Of a DNA stretch of 64,000 nt, positions 63,826 to 64,000 are shown one piece after another (position 1 is the stretch's first letter; the number at the start of each line of letters is the position of its first letter). Source of the DNA: Bradyrhizobium sp. 200 (GTDB taxonomy: Bacteria; Pseudomonadota; Alphaproteobacteria; Rhizobiales; Xanthobacteraceae); assembly GCF_023100945.1 (NCBI RefSeq), contig NZ_CP064689.1, positions 2,090,001-2,154,000 on the forward strand, given 5' to 3'. Under the pieces are notes generated by a model, which was not told the DNA's origin, made no database searches, and saw nothing but the letters and a program-made list of their open reading frames with translations. The translations under genes were made by a program, and so were the position numbers.

Positions 63826-64000
63826 CCGATACCCTCGAAAATTTCTCTGCTACGCGTGTCTAGTCTCTTTCGGCCGAACTCGCCACGGCGTCGTTGAGCC
63901 AGTGCCACGCTCTCACAATCCAGACGGTTAATACGCGCGGCGCGGTTGTCCCGCCGCGTGCAACAAGTCGCGCAGAAGCGACGACCGAGCGATCTCCGGC
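63822..64000 (-). CDS. Possible partial gene running off the right edge
   Basis: The reverse strand has no stop from the window edge to TGA at 63824-63822, which overlaps the GMC start (ATGA). About 58 codons, ending LAQRRRGEFGRKRLDTRSRE, then IFEGIG. The ATGA overlap is typical of coupled genes, but the peptide is basic and I recognise nothing in it. It could be the end of a real upstream gene or chance. Confidence 0.3.
   Translation of the reverse strand, partial: RRSLGRRFCATCCTRRDNRAARINRLDCESVALAQRRRGEFGRKRLDTRSREIFEGIG

Overview
The window is GC-rich DNA (about 60% by eye) from an alphaproteobacterium, most likely a Rhizobiales / Bradyrhizobium-like organism. That placement is inferred from gene families and codon use; there is no rRNA or housekeeping gene here to prove it. 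I saw no tRNA, rRNA or CRISPR array.

Layout. (1) 1-3641: the 3' part of a large secreted lectin-like gene holding a 1.9-kb tandem duplication, cut off at about 3630. (2) 3634-6052: a graveyard of a frameshifted large serine recombinase, its frameshifted partner gene, a deletion-fused relic of a GT4-wecG gene pair, and a scrap of ugd. (3) 6166-42019: a long exopolysaccharide locus. It has a processive GT2, several GT4 and GT2 enzymes, a WecG-type transferase, GalE, two hexapeptide acyltransferases, two BY-kinase/Wzc-type co-polymerases about 23 kb apart, a GT39-like membrane transferase, a UbiA-HAD-GtrA operon, a Wzx-type flippase, a Wzy/O-antigen-ligase protein, a membrane acyltransferase, an SGNH esterase, a BNR-repeat protein and a GH9 glycanase. 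One intact IS630 element (18921-20042) and a relic of another (29765-29857) interrupt it. (4) 42743-63825: a hybrid NRPS/PKS cluster. A one-module NRPS and a one-module PKS diverge from a shared 450-bp promoter region. Around them lie a DegT-type sugar aminotransferase, a GT2, two GMC oxidoreductases, an aldo/keto reductase, an Sfp-type phosphopantetheinyl transferase and an SGNH hydrolase.

How it fits together. The EPS genes form most of a Wzx/Wzy system: sugar-nucleotide supply (GalE), repeat-unit assembly (the glycosyltransferases), decoration (acyltransferases, PhyH-type oxygenase), flipping (Wzx, GtrA), polymerisation (Wzy), chain-length control (two Wzc-like kinases) and trimming (GH9, SGNH, BNR). 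I see no initiating phosphoglycosyltransferase and no outer-membrane Wza; they may lie outside the window.

The most interesting system is the NRPS/PKS pair. The NRPS order is C-A-PCP, with a luciferase-like flavin monooxygenase inserted in the A domain between cores A4 and A5 and a methyltransferase inserted after A8. Its ten specificity residues read D-I-L-Q-L-G-M-I-W-K, which predicts glycine. The PKS has the unusual order KS-AT-KR-DH-ACP-TE. The linked GT and aminotransferase suggest a glycosylated small molecule or glycolipopeptide made beside the EPS. A second system worth attention is the tight UbiA-HAD-GtrA operon, which resembles polyprenyl-phosphoribose donor synthesis.
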